Positions 21,457 to 30,445 of a stretch of DNA of 52,023 bases are shown in pieces. Within the stretch, counting starts at the first letter, position 1, and each line of letters starts with the position of its first letter. A program made the translations under genes and the position numbers. Source of the DNA: Alphaproteobacteria bacterium (GTDB lineage: Bacteria; Pseudomonadota; Alphaproteobacteria; Micropepsales; Micropepsaceae); contig WGNJ01000025.1 of NCBI GenBank assembly GCA_016124635.1, positions 1 through 52,023 of the forward strand, written 5' to 3'. The notes below the pieces were generated by a model. It saw only the letters and a list, made by a program, of their open reading frames with translations, was not told where the DNA came from and did no database searches.

Positions 21457-21728
21457 TGGAAAACAGAGAGCGGCCGCACCTTAAATGCCTTGTTCCGGGT
21501 TGTCGGCGAACGCGCGGGCTTAGAAAAGGCGAAGTGTCACTTCCAACCGACGCAGAGTGGATTTGCGGGGTGCATTGGCCGCGCGTGCCCAAAAAGATGC
21601 GGAACGTTCTGCACCGCGCCTCGCGCCGTTATCGCGCTGATCCGACCGAAGAACGCCGCGCTCTATGCACTACGCTCTGGCAAATCTTGAAGAGAAAAGC
21701 AATTGAGGCGGCCGTAGGGATCGGCTGA
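21456..21728 (+). CDS. Small putative zinc-binding protein (90 aa)
   Basis: KCLVPGCRRTRGLRKG … WICGVHWPRVP carries Cys and His residues spaced as in a small zinc-binding module. The remainder is a basic helix (KKMRNVLHRASRRYRADP). Such proteins often bind DNA or RNA. It is the last plus-strand gene. Its stop lies one base from the stop of the facing minus-strand gene at 21730, with no strong terminator between. Confidence 0.55.
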   Translation: MENRERPHLKCLVPGCRRTRGLRKGEVSLPTDAEWICGVHWPRVPKKMRNVLHRASRRYRADPTEERRALCTTLWQILKRKAIEAAVGIG

Positions 21729-21729
21729 T

Positions 21730-21945
21730 CTACGCCTTCGCCGTATTCAACCCCTTGGCGTGCTGAAATTCCGGCAAAGCCTCTGATATTGCTCGCGCTA
21801 CAGAGCGCCCAGCACCGTTCATGGAACGAATTTCATCACGTAGCGTCGCATGCGCAGCTTTGGCCCGAGAAACCGCAGTCTGCACAGCGAATTCCTTTGT
21901 TGCGTCGCCCGACGCTTGCGGCTTGCTGTCATAGAAACCGTACAT
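21730..21945 (-). CDS. Small hypothetical protein at the end of the late operon (71 aa)
   Basis: MYGFYDSKPQASGDATKEF, then a helical Ala-rich body (VSRAKAAHATLRDEIRSM). ATG 21945 is chosen because TAGGATG lies seven bases upstream; ATG 21954 is an alternative. It is the last gene of the minus-strand late operon, after the holin-like gene. No family is recognised. Confidence 0.5.
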   Translation of the reverse strand: MYGFYDSKPQASGDATKEFAVQTAVSRAKAAHATLRDEIRSMNGAGRSVARAISEALPEFQHAKGLNTAKA

Positions 21946-21955
21946 GGCTTTCATC

Positions 21956-22165
21956 CTACGGGTGCAAACGCTTGATGGCTTCGGTTTGTTCCTGCGCAGT
22001 TTTAAGCATCTCCTGCGCAAGCTGCAAAATCTGCTCATTTGCCTTCGTTAGGGCCGTGTCCTTTTCATCGACCTTCTTGATGAGGTATCGAATCATGAAA
22101 AGCGCGAGCGCGGCGAACGGCGCAGATGCGCCCATTCCGCTGACAATTTGTTCAAGCCAATCCAT
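21956..22165 (-). CDS. Holin-like small membrane protein (69 aa)
   Basis: One hydrophobic segment near the N-terminus (MGASAPFAALALFMIRYLI), then a charged coiled coil (KKVDEKDTALTKANEQILQL). This resembles BhlA/UviB-type holin-like proteins and lies in the lysis block after the endolysin and spanins. It may set lysis timing by making membrane lesions. A strong AGGGAT site precedes the ATG. Topology supports the call; sequence identity to a known holin was not tested. Confidence 0.55.
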   Translation of the reverse strand: MDWLEQIVSGMGASAPFAALALFMIRYLIKKVDEKDTALTKANEQILQLAQEMLKTAQEQTEAIKRLHP

Positions 22166-22190
22166 TTCAAATCCCTACCGAAAAATTGCC

Positions 22191-22493
22191 TTACTGTGCG
22201 CACTTTGGATGATCGCGACGCCACTTCTCTTGCGCATCCAGTTTCGTTGCGTTCAAAACGCCCCAGACCATCAGAGCGTTTGCCCAATCGTCCCAGACCA
22301 TCCATCCGGCAAAGATCGGCGCGGGTGCGGCCTGCCGATAACTGCTCGGCATTTCAGGGCACTGTGCCTGCTTTTCGAGCTCATCAATTTGAGGCGGGAT
22401 TTCCGGTCCCGAGGAGAGTAGTGAGCCTGTTGTTCCACATGCTGCGGTCAGCATCGCGAGGGAAACAACGGCTATCAGTGTGAATCGGCGCAT
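22191..22493 (-). CDS. Outer-membrane spanin lipoprotein (Rz1-like)
   Basis: A 100-residue protein. MRRFTLIAVVSLAMLTAACG is a lipoprotein signal with the lipobox LTAAC, giving a lipidated Cys. The mature part is Pro- and Gln-rich (GPEIPPQIDELEKQAQCP), as in o-spanins, with a WVWDDWANALMVWG segment. Its first 110 bases overlap the inner spanin gene in another frame, the classical Rz/Rz1 overlap. It would sit in the outer membrane and bridge to the inner spanin at lysis. It is longer than lambda Rz1. Confidence 0.75.
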   Translation of the reverse strand: MRRFTLIAVVSLAMLTAACGTTGSLLSSGPEIPPQIDELEKQAQCPEMPSSYRQAAPAPIFAGWMVWDDWANALMVWGVLNATKLDAQEKWRRDHPKCAQ

Positions 22494-22797
22494 GTTTGGT
22501 TGCCTCCCGAAGGTCTGCGCTTGCTTTACCGAGCCGCGCTTCAAGCGCCCGGCGTTCCGCCTCTGCTCGGTCGCGCTCCTTTTGCGCCTCAACAAGAAGC
22601 GCAGAAATTCGAGTTGCGCGATCCGCGATGTTGTCGATTACGCCCTGCTTGTGCTCTGCGAGCTCCTTTGCCTCCGAGAGGCTTTTTTCCAGTGCAGGGA
22701 CGCGCAAATGATCGTCCCACACCTGCCGGGCGCTTATTGCGAGCCACGCCAAAGCCGCCGCGCCAATGGCAAAAACAGCGATCCGCAAATAGAGCAT
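22384..22797 (-). CDS. Inner-membrane spanin (Rz-like)
   Basis: A 137-residue protein. An N-terminal membrane anchor (YLRIAVFAIGAAALAWLAIS) is followed by a long coiled coil (ALEKSLSEAKELAEHKQG, then AEAERRALEARLGKASADL). This is i-spanin architecture. It overlaps the lipoprotein gene at 22384-22493 out of frame. AGGAGATCTCA precedes the ATG. Together they fuse inner and outer membranes in the last step of Gram-negative lysis, which also shows the host has an outer membrane. Confidence 0.75.
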   Translation of the reverse strand: MLYLRIAVFAIGAAALAWLAISARQVWDDHLRVPALEKSLSEAKELAEHKQGVIDNIADRATRISALLVEAQKERDRAEAERRALEARLGKASADLREATKHAPIHTDSRCFPRDADRSMWNNRLTTLLGTGNPASN

Positions 22798-22806
22798 TGA
22801 GATCTC

Positions 22807-23424
22807 CTATGCGTGCCAGTTGCCGGCCGTGAGAGCATCTTGGAACAAGACCGCGTAGCCAGCGATCATGTCGGCCCGATCCTGCCCATTGATGATGTAG
22901 CGTGCGGACGAAAACTCGCGTGCTGTTGCAGCCCTCGCGTCGGGCAGGAACGCAGCAAGTGCGCGCCCGGAAAACCAACCGTCGCGCATTCCACGCGCCA
23001 TGATCTGCGCCGCAATGTCCGGCCGCAACGCTTCGTCCGGCTGCGCTTCAAGATTGATGCCCAATGCAGTTCCGGCGCGATGATAATTCGCGCGGCCGGT
23101 CAACTGCACATAACCGCGGCCCGCGTAACGAATTCCATCACCGGGTTCGGTGTTGCCAAGACGACGTCCCAGGCTCGGGTTCAACCCCTTTGGATCGTAC
23201 ATGCGCGTGAAATACGCATCGCTTCCGATCTCGCGGATTGGGTGCATTGTGTGGGCCGTCTCGTGATAGGCGGTTGCCAAACAATATGCCGCCCATGCTG
23301 TCGGCATTCCGCTTACGGCCTTCAAGACCTGCTCGCACCCTTCGAACTCATCTTGACTGAAAACGGCGCCGAAAAGCTGCGAGGCGCGAATTGCGCTGTA
23401 AAATGCGGACGCATTTCCTAGCAT
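22807..23424 (-). CDS. Endolysin, glycoside hydrolase family 19
   Basis: A 205-residue chitinase/lysozyme-fold enzyme that cuts the peptidoglycan sugar backbone. TAYHETAHTMHPIREIG has the first catalytic Glu region, YDPKGLNPSLGRRLGNTEPG follows, and GIRYAGRGYVQLTGRANYH is the family's substrate-binding segment. No signal peptide, so release depends on the holin-like protein. It is a single catalytic domain. GGGAGACGACA precedes the ATG. Confidence 0.9.
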   Translation of the reverse strand: MLGNASAFYSAIRASQLFGAVFSQDEFEGCEQVLKAVSGMPTAWAAYCLATAYHETAHTMHPIREIGSDAYFTRMYDPKGLNPSLGRRLGNTEPGDGIRYAGRGYVQLTGRANYHRAGTALGINLEAQPDEALRPDIAAQIMARGMRDGWFSGRALAAFLPDARAATAREFSSARYIINGQDRADMIAGYAVLFQDALTAGNWHA

Positions 23425-23472
23425 TGTCGTCTCCCGTAAGCGGCAACGGGGCGAATCACTACCCCGAAGAAG

Positions 23473-23925
23473 TTATTGGAGGAGAGCGGCGATCCGGTCA
23501 ACAGAAGCAAGGAATTGAGACCAAATAGCAGAGAGGCGCCGATATTGAATTCTCTCGCCATCGGTCATTAATTCACCTTCACCGGGCAACCGCACAGAGG
23601 CTTCAAATTCTCCATCCAGCTTTATTTCAAGCGGCGGGGTTCCTGCGTCTGCAAAATCGGCGATCAGTGCATTGCAAGCTGAGATCGCATCCGAGATGTA
23701 CATCCCCAGAAACTCTGCGTCATGAAACCAGAGCTCGGTTCCATCGCCGCCGTCATCGTAGTAGCGGCCCTTTTGTGCGCGGCCCTCAATCGAAAGCCAG
23801 ATGCGCCCAGCCTGCCAACAGGCAAGCCGCGCCGCTTCCCTCAGTGCATCGGGCTTTGGGGCCGCAACGTCCTCTTGACTTTCTTGCGACGGTTCCGCGG
23901 AAGAGCGTTTCGTCCGCTTAGACAT
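23473..23925 (-). CDS. Hypothetical protein after the tailspike (150 aa)
   Basis: A Lys/Ser/Glu-rich start (MSKRTKRSSAEPSQESQED), then a helical, tryptophan-containing domain (ARLACWQAGRIWLSIEGRA, FLGMYISDAISACNALIAD). It overlaps the tailspike stop by eight bases and precedes the endolysin, where tail-fibre chaperones often lie. That role is a guess. Confidence 0.6.
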   Translation of the reverse strand: MSKRTKRSSAEPSQESQEDVAAPKPDALREAARLACWQAGRIWLSIEGRAQKGRYYDDGGDGTELWFHDAEFLGMYISDAISACNALIADFADAGTPPLEIKLDGEFEASVRLPGEGELMTDGERIQYRRLSAIWSQFLASVDRIAALLQ

Positions 23926-26299
23926 GGTATTTGCACAAAGCGCGCCACCCTATTTGTGTATCTGACCCCACGGCGGAGTCTGCCGTAATCGTCAACGTGC
24001 TGCCGCTGAGACTTGCTCCGAAGGTATGGCCCGGCACTGCCGGCGTGAGCGTTATGAGATCAATGGTATCCGGGTTCAAGGCCAGATTTGTTGCAAATCC
24101 CATTGAAGCCCCAACGGAAGTATTGCCGCTCGTGATCGTCGCCACACCGCGCCGCTCAGAAGTGTAGCCGCTTGCATGGGGGCCTGCGATGCTTCGAATC
24201 CTCAGATTCGTCGGCTTGCTCGCGCCGCTTATGAAGCTCCCCGTATTCGCGATGCGCGCGCCATTGATGTTCACGTTCGTTATGTCGCCAGCATTCCCGC
24301 TGTTCACATAGACGGCGTAATTCTGCACGATCCCAAGGTTGGGATTGTTTACGTCCAGCGTCGTAACTTTGCCGTTGTTTCCCCCGCTCCCGCTTGCCGC
24401 CAAAAGAACATAGACGCCGTTGTACGAACCACCGCCCCCAACATTGTAGAGCTCGCACCCCTCATTCACAGAAGCCCGTGTCACCGTGTTCTGTCCGGCG
24501 CTGATGTAGCAATTCACCGTATAAACACCGACAAGCCCGGTCGTATCGGTGATGTAGCAACGGCACCTGTCGAAGCTTATCTCGGGAACGGTAAGCGTCC
24601 CTGTAGTCCCGTAAAGGCGCGCTTCGGTGAAGTATGTTGTCTTTCCATAAAGATAGATGTCGCCAAAAATAACCGGCTCGCTATAGTCGTCGGTCGCTGC
24701 GATCTGGATATTCACCCCGTAAGTGAAATCGCCGTAAAGCTGAACCGGACCAGCGATGTTCGCCGAACCTTGGCAAAGAATGGCGCGATCCATTGACCCA
24801 ATAAGGATGCACTGCCCCAACACCGCCCGCGCGGTAGGCGCCAAGTAACACCCACTGATGCGCCCATACGAGGCGGTAAAAGCCGCCGTGCGCACCACAA
24901 TGATTTTGTCCAGTTGCGCGTAGCCCGTCAGGCCGTTTCCGCCGTTCGTTGCAGCGTCCGGGTCCAGCATGCCAGCCGCATCCATCGGCGTACCCTTCAT
25001 GACGAAGCCGCCAACTTCACGCCCGCAGTTGTAGAACAGAAGCGGGCCGCTCTGCTGAACAAGGGTACACTTTGAGAAAAAGCCGTTCGAATTATGTGTT
25101 GTTGGATGCAAGTCGTAGAGGTTCTCCACGATCACGCTGCCAACTCGCAATCTGCGCCCATAGCACAGAATGCCGTAAACCTGATTTTCGGTTGTTGTTG
25201 CCCAGCGCGGGTAGATGTTCTTCAGATAGATGTGCTCGACAACGATATTTACCGAGTCATCCCACGTCGCATTATCACCGATCATAACGCCGATGCGGCT
25301 CATTCCATCGGTTGTTACGAAATGGCGGGCGATTGCAAGCTGCGCACCTTCCCGGCACACAAAGCCGAAGTCGCAGACCGTTCCATTATCATCCGCGAAA
25401 AACGAGAAGTTCTCGACGCGAACGTAACCAAGGGCGCTTCCAAGGCCGCCCGCCGATGTGCCGACGCAGCCATTGTAGTCTTCTCGGTTGCTCACATGAT
25501 CGTAATCGTAAGAACGGCCGCACCCATAGAACGAAAAGCTGCCATTCCACATTTCGAAATTGGCGCCCGCATTCAGATAACGCGTTGAAATCACCTTCTT
25601 GAAATAGTGAAACTGCACATCGCCAGTGATGTGAACGATATCCGCATCCGGCACAAACCACGTTATATCCGATGCAGAGCTCAAGCCGTCGCCCGGCGCG
25701 CGGATCACGCATAGTCCATCAAATCGGATGAGAATTGGGCCGCTCGGTGGCGTCACATGGCCGATGTTCGCGCAATAGCCATCCCCACCCGGAATTACCA
25801 GAACGCGAGACTTCGAGGCCGCATAGAGAATTGCGCTATTGAGCGCAAGCGCGTTCGCAGTCGCATCGCCCTCTGCGCCATACGGGTTGTAGCCAAAATC
25901 GACAGCATTCACTTCCGTTGAAGATGAAGGCGTATCAATAACTACCGCCCAATATGAGCCGAAATTCAGCACAAAGGCGCCGCTGCCGGGAAGAATGTCC
26001 ACCGTGGAAACGGCGGCCGTGAGATAAAGCGTGTCCGTGCCAGCGGCAGAGATTGTCAGGATCGCGCTTCCGGCATTCTTGAAGAAAAACTGATTGATCG
26101 TTGTCGAAAGGGCGGGAAGCGTTGCTTCTGCGGCCACCGTTCCATCGAAGCAGTAATTTCCGCTCTGGCTTAGAACGATGTCTTGCGAAAAGATTGTTGG
26201 GTCGTTCGCGTCTTGCTTTCTCGCAAAAGCATTGTTCCACTCATCGGGCGACGGCTTGTAGCCTAACGGCCATTGCGGTCCCCATTGACCATTCGCCAT
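23918..26299 (-). CDS. Tailspike with pectate-lyase-like beta-helix
   Basis: 793 residues. The N-terminal attachment region has GQWGPQWPLGYKPSPDEWNN. Near residue 130 VNAVDFGYNPYGAEGDATAN starts the pectate-lyase superfamily right-handed beta-helix used by tailspikes to bind or cut surface polysaccharide. Stacked strand repeats with many Gly, Asn and Tyr continue to about 720, with a small strand-rich end. It probably decides host range. Catalytic residues are not identifiable by eye. Confidence 0.8.
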   Translation of the reverse strand: MANGQWGPQWPLGYKPSPDEWNNAFARKQDANDPTIFSQDIVLSQSGNYCFDGTVAAEATLPALSTTINQFFFKNAGSAILTISAAGTDTLYLTAAVSTVDILPGSGAFVLNFGSYWAVVIDTPSSSTEVNAVDFGYNPYGAEGDATANALALNSAILYAASKSRVLVIPGGDGYCANIGHVTPPSGPILIRFDGLCVIRAPGDGLSSASDITWFVPDADIVHITGDVQFHYFKKVISTRYLNAGANFEMWNGSFSFYGCGRSYDYDHVSNREDYNGCVGTSAGGLGSALGYVRVENFSFFADDNGTVCDFGFVCREGAQLAIARHFVTTDGMSRIGVMIGDNATWDDSVNIVVEHIYLKNIYPRWATTTENQVYGILCYGRRLRVGSVIVENLYDLHPTTHNSNGFFSKCTLVQQSGPLLFYNCGREVGGFVMKGTPMDAAGMLDPDAATNGGNGLTGYAQLDKIIVVRTAAFTASYGRISGCYLAPTARAVLGQCILIGSMDRAILCQGSANIAGPVQLYGDFTYGVNIQIAATDDYSEPVIFGDIYLYGKTTYFTEARLYGTTGTLTVPEISFDRCRCYITDTTGLVGVYTVNCYISAGQNTVTRASVNEGCELYNVGGGGSYNGVYVLLAASGSGGNNGKVTTLDVNNPNLGIVQNYAVYVNSGNAGDITNVNINGARIANTGSFISGASKPTNLRIRSIAGPHASGYTSERRGVATITSGNTSVGASMGFATNLALNPDTIDLITLTPAVPGHTFGASLSGSTLTITADSAVGSDTQIGWRALCKYHV

Positions 26300-26341
26300 T
26301 TCCGTTCCTCACACAATCGAAAGTGTTGTGCTGCTTCGGCC

Positions 26342-27316
26342 TTACCTGTGCTTTGCAGCGGTCACGAAGTAGTACCAGCGCGTCGGGTCAATTGTGAATG
26401 CCGCGCCCGCGCTCGACATCAGATTTATGCCCGTGTTTCCAACCTTCACGTAGATATTTGTCGCATCCCACGATGCCAAGATGTTGTGCGTCTGCGACGA
26501 GTTGATCCAAAGATCGGGACACGCGACAACTTCGCCGGTCGCATAGGAACCTTCCGCGCCACTGCACAAAAGGTACACATCAACGGCAAGGTCTTTCGTT
26601 GCCAGGCCATGAGCGTAAGTCTGCTGAGATGCAAGCGTGATCGAACGGTTGCCGGTGTTATAGATCGACCCGAAGAAGGGCACGTTCGCCGTTCCCCAAA
26701 CATTCACAAATGCGGTTGTCGCCACCTTCGTTGAACTATCGCTTGCCGCTTGTGTCGTTGTCGTTGGCGAGCCCGGTAATATTACGTTATTCGCTATGTC
26801 GGGACTCGGCAAGCTACCAGATAGAGACCCGCCAAGGATTCCGATGTTTGACGCCGCCGCTCCAGCAGCTAGGGCAAGCGTAGGCCACGTCCCGGTGAGC
26901 GCGCCACCCGCGGTATTCATGTTCGTCCAGTTTGCGCCTCCTGCATGGGGATCAGAAGTGTTCGCATCGGCCGTGCATAGATAACTGATTGCTGGATTTG
27001 TAACGGAGCGCACAATCGCGCCGGACGGATAACCGCCGACGGCCGCTGAAAATGCAGCGTCATACTGCACAGGAGCACCGCCAGCCTGAATCCAGCGCAG
27101 CCATTGCGTCGCGGCACGAAGAATTCCGTTCACGTCGCGCACGTCGGGCGGCACACCGCCAGCGCCTACTGGCGTTGCCGTAGCAGGCGGAAAGCCGAGG
27201 CTATAGCTTGCGGAAGCGGGATCGGACGTTGTGTTCGGGACCGTGCGAACGTAACTGCCAGAGGCGTTCGTTGCAAAGGCAGTCGGCATCTTTGCCGGAA
27301 TTGATGCTGCGTCCAT
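26342..27316 (-). CDS. Tail fibre/collar-type protein
   Basis: 324 residues. The start (MDAASIPAKMPTAFATNASG) and the segment VPPDVRDVNGILRAATQWL are typical of contractile-phage tail fibres. The middle is Ala/Gly/Ser/Thr-rich, including TTTTQAASDSSTKVATTAFV, a collagen-like or trimerisation pattern seen in fibre proteins. The end is strand-rich with WYYFV. It sits between DUF2612 and the tailspike. It probably links the spike to the baseplate. Confidence 0.75.
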   Translation of the reverse strand: MDAASIPAKMPTAFATNASGSYVRTVPNTTSDPASASYSLGFPPATATPVGAGGVPPDVRDVNGILRAATQWLRWIQAGGAPVQYDAAFSAAVGGYPSGAIVRSVTNPAISYLCTADANTSDPHAGGANWTNMNTAGGALTGTWPTLALAAGAAASNIGILGGSLSGSLPSPDIANNVILPGSPTTTTQAASDSSTKVATTAFVNVWGTANVPFFGSIYNTGNRSITLASQQTYAHGLATKDLAVDVYLLCSGAEGSYATGEVVACPDLWINSSQTHNILASWDATNIYVKVGNTGINLMSSAGAAFTIDPTRWYYFVTAAKHR

Positions 27317-27320
27317 CGTT

Positions 27321-27986
27321 CTACGGGCTCACCACAATTACAGACACGCCAGATGGCTTTGGAAGCGCCCCCGATTGAGAAATAATCGCATATTCCACTT
27401 CAGACAACGGGAATTCGAATGTGTAAGTCATGGTCATATCGTTCCCATCCGTCACATAGCAGTTTCCGCGACCGGGAAACAGACTCACGAGAAGCTGGTT
27501 AAGTGCCGAGATTGAACCATCGGAAATGTTCGCCAACGCCTTTGCCAAGATCAGCGTTCGGAATGCCTGGTCGGTGAGGGAGAAATTCTCCGATGCACCG
27601 CTGCCCGCATAAAAGGGCGACACATTGAACGGATCGCCGCTTGCTCCTGCCGGGCCTTCCATGCCCATGAAGCTGCCCGATGGAATTTGCAGCACGCGCG
27701 AGACCCCAACAATGCGCCCCCAAACATCGAGGCCCCACCCTTGCGCGGTATCAACATTCCACACGAGATCATAGAAGGCCTGCATGTTCACCGGCTGGCT
27801 TACATTCTCATCAAAATCCTCGATTAGCTTCAGCAATATCGGTGAATTCGCATACTGGCTTATTACGGTCTGCGGCCACTGAAAATCTGGAAAATTACCA
27901 ATTGGGCTAATGCCGATTGCAAAATATCCGATGCCGTTGTCAACCGGCGTGTACGGATAAAACGCATCGGACCCATCGGCCGTCAT
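27321..27986 (-). CDS. DUF2612 baseplate/tail protein
   Basis: 221 residues with the family pattern [40 protein letters not shown] and [20 protein letters not shown]. It corresponds to tail protein I in position after baseplate J. It probably shapes the fibre attachment to the baseplate edge. The start overlaps the baseplate J stop. Confidence 0.85.
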   Translation of the reverse strand: MTADGSDAFYPYTPVDNGIGYFAIGISPIGNFPDFQWPQTVISQYANSPILLKLIEDFDENVSQPVNMQAFYDLVWNVDTAQGWGLDVWGRIVGVSRVLQIPSGSFMGMEGPAGASGDPFNVSPFYAGSGASENFSLTDQAFRTLILAKALANISDGSISALNQLLVSLFPGRGNCYVTDGNDMTMTYTFEFPLSEVEYAIISQSGALPKPSGVSVIVVSP

Positions 27987-29407
27987 GAAATCACCACAAC
28001 AATGTTCACGCTCGAAACCGTCGGAACCTGATCAATATTCACAGAAACAGATGTTTGATTGGCCGCGGCTCCGGTCATGTCCTCGCTAGCCACCGTCTGC
28101 GAAAGGCTCAATTCATAGGTTCCCGTCCCGCCGCTGCCAGTGCCTAAAGCAATGATATAGGTTCCTTCTTCAATGTTTGGGCCGCTGATGAACTGACCGA
28201 CTTCAAGCGTTCCGCTTGCGACGGCGCTTACGTCCATCGTCGTTCCTGAAATGTCGGCCGTAAATTCCGCGCCCAAGGTGTTATCGCTTCCGATCAAAAG
28301 CGAAACGATTTGCATCCACGTTCCAAGGGCTGCTACCGGCGCGATAAAGCGCGTCGCATAGATCGTTGAACCGATGCGCGCGCGCTGACCGCCATCCTGC
28401 CCATTGAACGCCGCAATGATCGCTTCCTTAATTAGCGAGATCGCATTTGAAGGGACTTGGGCATTCGTTGCAAGCTCCACAGAAAAGTATATGGGAAGCG
28501 CATCCGGGCGTTCGAAGGTCACATCGTAGGAAGGATATGGCGTGACATAACCGCTTCTGGTGTCCTCCACTATGACGGTCGTATTCCCGTTGTATGCACA
28601 GCCGGGCGCCTTCTTGCGCCAAATCGCCTGCGCCACATCGTCATTCGTTCCACCAACGGCTGCGACATACACCGAATATGGATCAAGCTCATATCCGCCA
28701 ATTGTTAGCGGAGAGCCAGTGGAGTTTTCTGTTACGTAAGCGTCTAGCACGCCGTCAACATCGAGAACCGCACCTAATATCGTAGGCAAAGAACCGATTG
28801 AATTTATCGCGACCGATGCAGCGCGCCGCGCTTCAAAATCTTGGCGGCTTTCAACGTCATGGCCGACAACGCCATCCGATAAATTTGTGACAGCATCCCA
28901 CCCCGGAATTGCTTGGTAGATCATAGTTAGAGTGCCCGTCGGGCATGCGATTGGCCCGATTACCGAGCATGCGAAAGAAAGAACGACGGTCCCTGAAATG
29001 CCAATCGTGCCGCCATCCACCGCATAGTAGAAATTTCCATCTGTTGCGACGGCAAGTGCGGACTGCGGAATCTCCGTTCCGGCAACGCCCGTGCATGTCG
29101 CGCTTACGACGGTTGAGGCGCCGGGATCGCGCTCCAAGAAGTAGATGCGCGCGATAGCGTCCTGCATTCTTCCCGATGAATAAGCCGGGTCCACTTGTTG
29201 CGTAAGATTGCAAAAAAGATCGTTTGCATAGCCGATGATGGCTGACCAGCTTGTCGCAAGCTGCCCTTGCGGGGTTGAAAGCGACGGGTTCAGATTCCCG
29301 CCGAACGCCGCGTTCATGTCGGCCTGCACGCCTGCAAGAACCGAAGCCTCTGAGGGCGAAACAAACCCTGCGTCGGTGAAGCTCACGGTAGGAACGTTCG
29401 TTGTCAT
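27983..29407 (-). CDS. Baseplate J-like protein with inserted beta domain
   Basis: 474 residues. SPQG-type [59 protein letters not shown] and [19 protein letters not shown] are typical baseplate J (wedge) features. Residues 381-446 form an extra beta-rich domain ([36 protein letters not shown]) lying before the last C-terminal strand; related copies occur in the neck and cement proteins. Function: forms the wedge ring of the baseplate. Confidence 0.9.
   Translation of the reverse strand: MTTNVPTVSFTDAGFVSPSEASVLAGVQADMNAAFGGNLNPSLSTPQGQLATSWSAIIGYANDLFCNLTQQVDPAYSSGRMQDAIARIYFLERDPGASTVVSATCTGVAGTEIPQSALAVATDGNFYYAVDGGTIGISGTVVLSFACSVIGPIACPTGTLTMIYQAIPGWDAVTNLSDGVVGHDVESRQDFEARRAASVAINSIGSLPTILGAVLDVDGVLDAYVTENSTGSPLTIGGYELDPYSVYVAAVGGTNDDVAQAIWRKKAPGCAYNGNTTVIVEDTRSGYVTPYPSYDVTFERPDALPIYFSVELATNAQVPSNAISLIKEAIIAAFNGQDGGQRARIGSTIYATRFIAPVAALGTWMQIVSLLIGSDNTLGAEFTADISGTTMDVSAVASGTLEVGQFISGPNIEEGTYIIALGTGSGGTGTYELSLSQTVASEDMTGAAANQTSVSVNIDQVPTVSSVNIVVVIS
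28070..28267 (-). repeat. Copy 1 of the shared virion beta domain (in baseplate J)
   Basis: Encodes a block with [28 protein letters not shown] and [19 protein letters not shown]. The same spacing of ISG, vGq, GT-I and GtGGtGtY is seen at 37039-37242, 41957-42154 and 41777-41947. Confidence 0.75.
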
Positions 29408-29408
29408 G

Positions 29409-29759
29409 TCAGAACACCGCCGCCGTTATCTTTCCGGCCTGATTCTCTACCTGCACTTGGCCGCTCATACGCCTACCAGAAAAAGACGTGATGAAACACT
29501 CGGCGCCGATGACACCGGGAACGGTTAGGGCGGCCGCGACAAACTGAGATTTCACCAGCGCGAGGGGCGCCGATAGCCCGAGGATGACCGTCCAATAGGG
29601 GACGCCCTGAGAAGTGTCATACCAGAGCTCGCCCTGAAAAAGCCGGATCGCGCTTGCCGCATCTTGCGCCAGCGCGTAGGGCTCCGAAGCGACGGCAATG
29701 TTGCCGGCCGTGTCCGTAACCAAATCCCATGCGACGGTATCGAGAAGAAGCGTGTCCAT
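29409..29759 (-). CDS. gp25-like baseplate wedge protein (Mu gp46-like)
   Basis: 116 residues with [20 protein letters not shown] and [20 protein letters not shown], the usual core of the gp25/W lysozyme-like wedge family. It lies between spike and baseplate J, the expected place. It helps trigger sheath contraction. One base separates its stop from the baseplate J start. Confidence 0.85.
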   Translation of the reverse strand: MDTLLLDTVAWDLVTDTAGNIAVASEPYALAQDAASAIRLFQGELWYDTSQGVPYWTVILGLSAPLALVKSQFVAAALTVPGVIGAECFITSFSGRRMSGQVQVENQAGKITAAVF

Positions 29760-29761
29760 GG

Positions 29762-30445
29762 CTACCCCGTTGGAGGATCAGTGCTGCCCGAGCCGGGCTG
29801 AATTCCACCATGGGTATGCGCGCCCACGGTATGACCGTCAAAGGTGCCTTCGCCGGCCGCATCCACCGTGCCTGCGCCAGAGATGTTGCCAGCAGCGTCG
29901 AACAGAACACCGTTTATCGTGATTCCTGTGGCACCCATCACAATAGCGTTGTCGTTTCGATCTCGTATTTCGATTCCCGCTTCGGTGAAAAACACATATT
30001 GCATCGGCGCAGCATTCAGAATGCCGCCCAAATAGACCGCATCGGACAAGCTATAGCGACGCTGCGAGCCCGGATTGCCTGGCGCACGGGTGCTTTTCAC
30101 CACAGAGCCGTCACGATCTGCACAGCACGCCCACCCGATATCCCCAACCTTTGGATCAATTATGACCGCGCTGTCTCCGCCTTGCAGCCGAGTGTAAGGC
30201 AGATTGTAAACTATGCCGTGCTCACTGGAATTTCCGGCGCCATCGACCAAGTTCACCATCGGCTTGACGTTCACAAATCCAACCGGCGCGACACCGCCGC
30301 CAGAAACACCGACAACCTGCACAAGCTTCATAAACGAACAGCGGCCAAGGATTTGCTGCACGATGAAATACGTCACGTTGTAATCCGACGCGGCGGCCGA
30401 AACTTGCTGCTGGCCAGCGTAGCCGTCTGAATTTGTCCCGGTCAT
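29762..30445 (-). CDS. Baseplate spike protein (gp138/Mu gp45-like)
   Basis: 227 residues. An N-terminal OB-like domain (KLVQVVGVSGGGVAP, then VNVKPMVNLVDGAG, VGDIGWACCADRDGS) leads to a triple-stranded beta-helix tip. The C-terminus has GAHTHGGIQPGSG, the His-x-His motif by which the spike tip binds iron. It punctures the outer membrane, in line with an outer-membrane-bearing host. The start overlaps the hub stop. Confidence 0.85.
   Translation of the reverse strand: MTGTNSDGYAGQQQVSAAASDYNVTYFIVQQILGRCSFMKLVQVVGVSGGGVAPVGFVNVKPMVNLVDGAGNSSEHGIVYNLPYTRLQGGDSAVIIDPKVGDIGWACCADRDGSVVKSTRAPGNPGSQRRYSLSDAVYLGGILNAAPMQYVFFTEAGIEIRDRNDNAIVMGATGITINGVLFDAAGNISGAGTVDAAGEGTFDGHTVGAHTHGGIQPGSGSTDPPTG

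Noticed and set aside
21700..21760. Bidirectional terminator at the convergent junction
   Set aside because: Only a bulged GATC/CGTA stem is present with no T-run, so I do not call it.
29729..30430. A 233-codon plus frame opposite the spike gene
   Set aside because: The spike gene has OB and His-x-His features; the plus frame has none.
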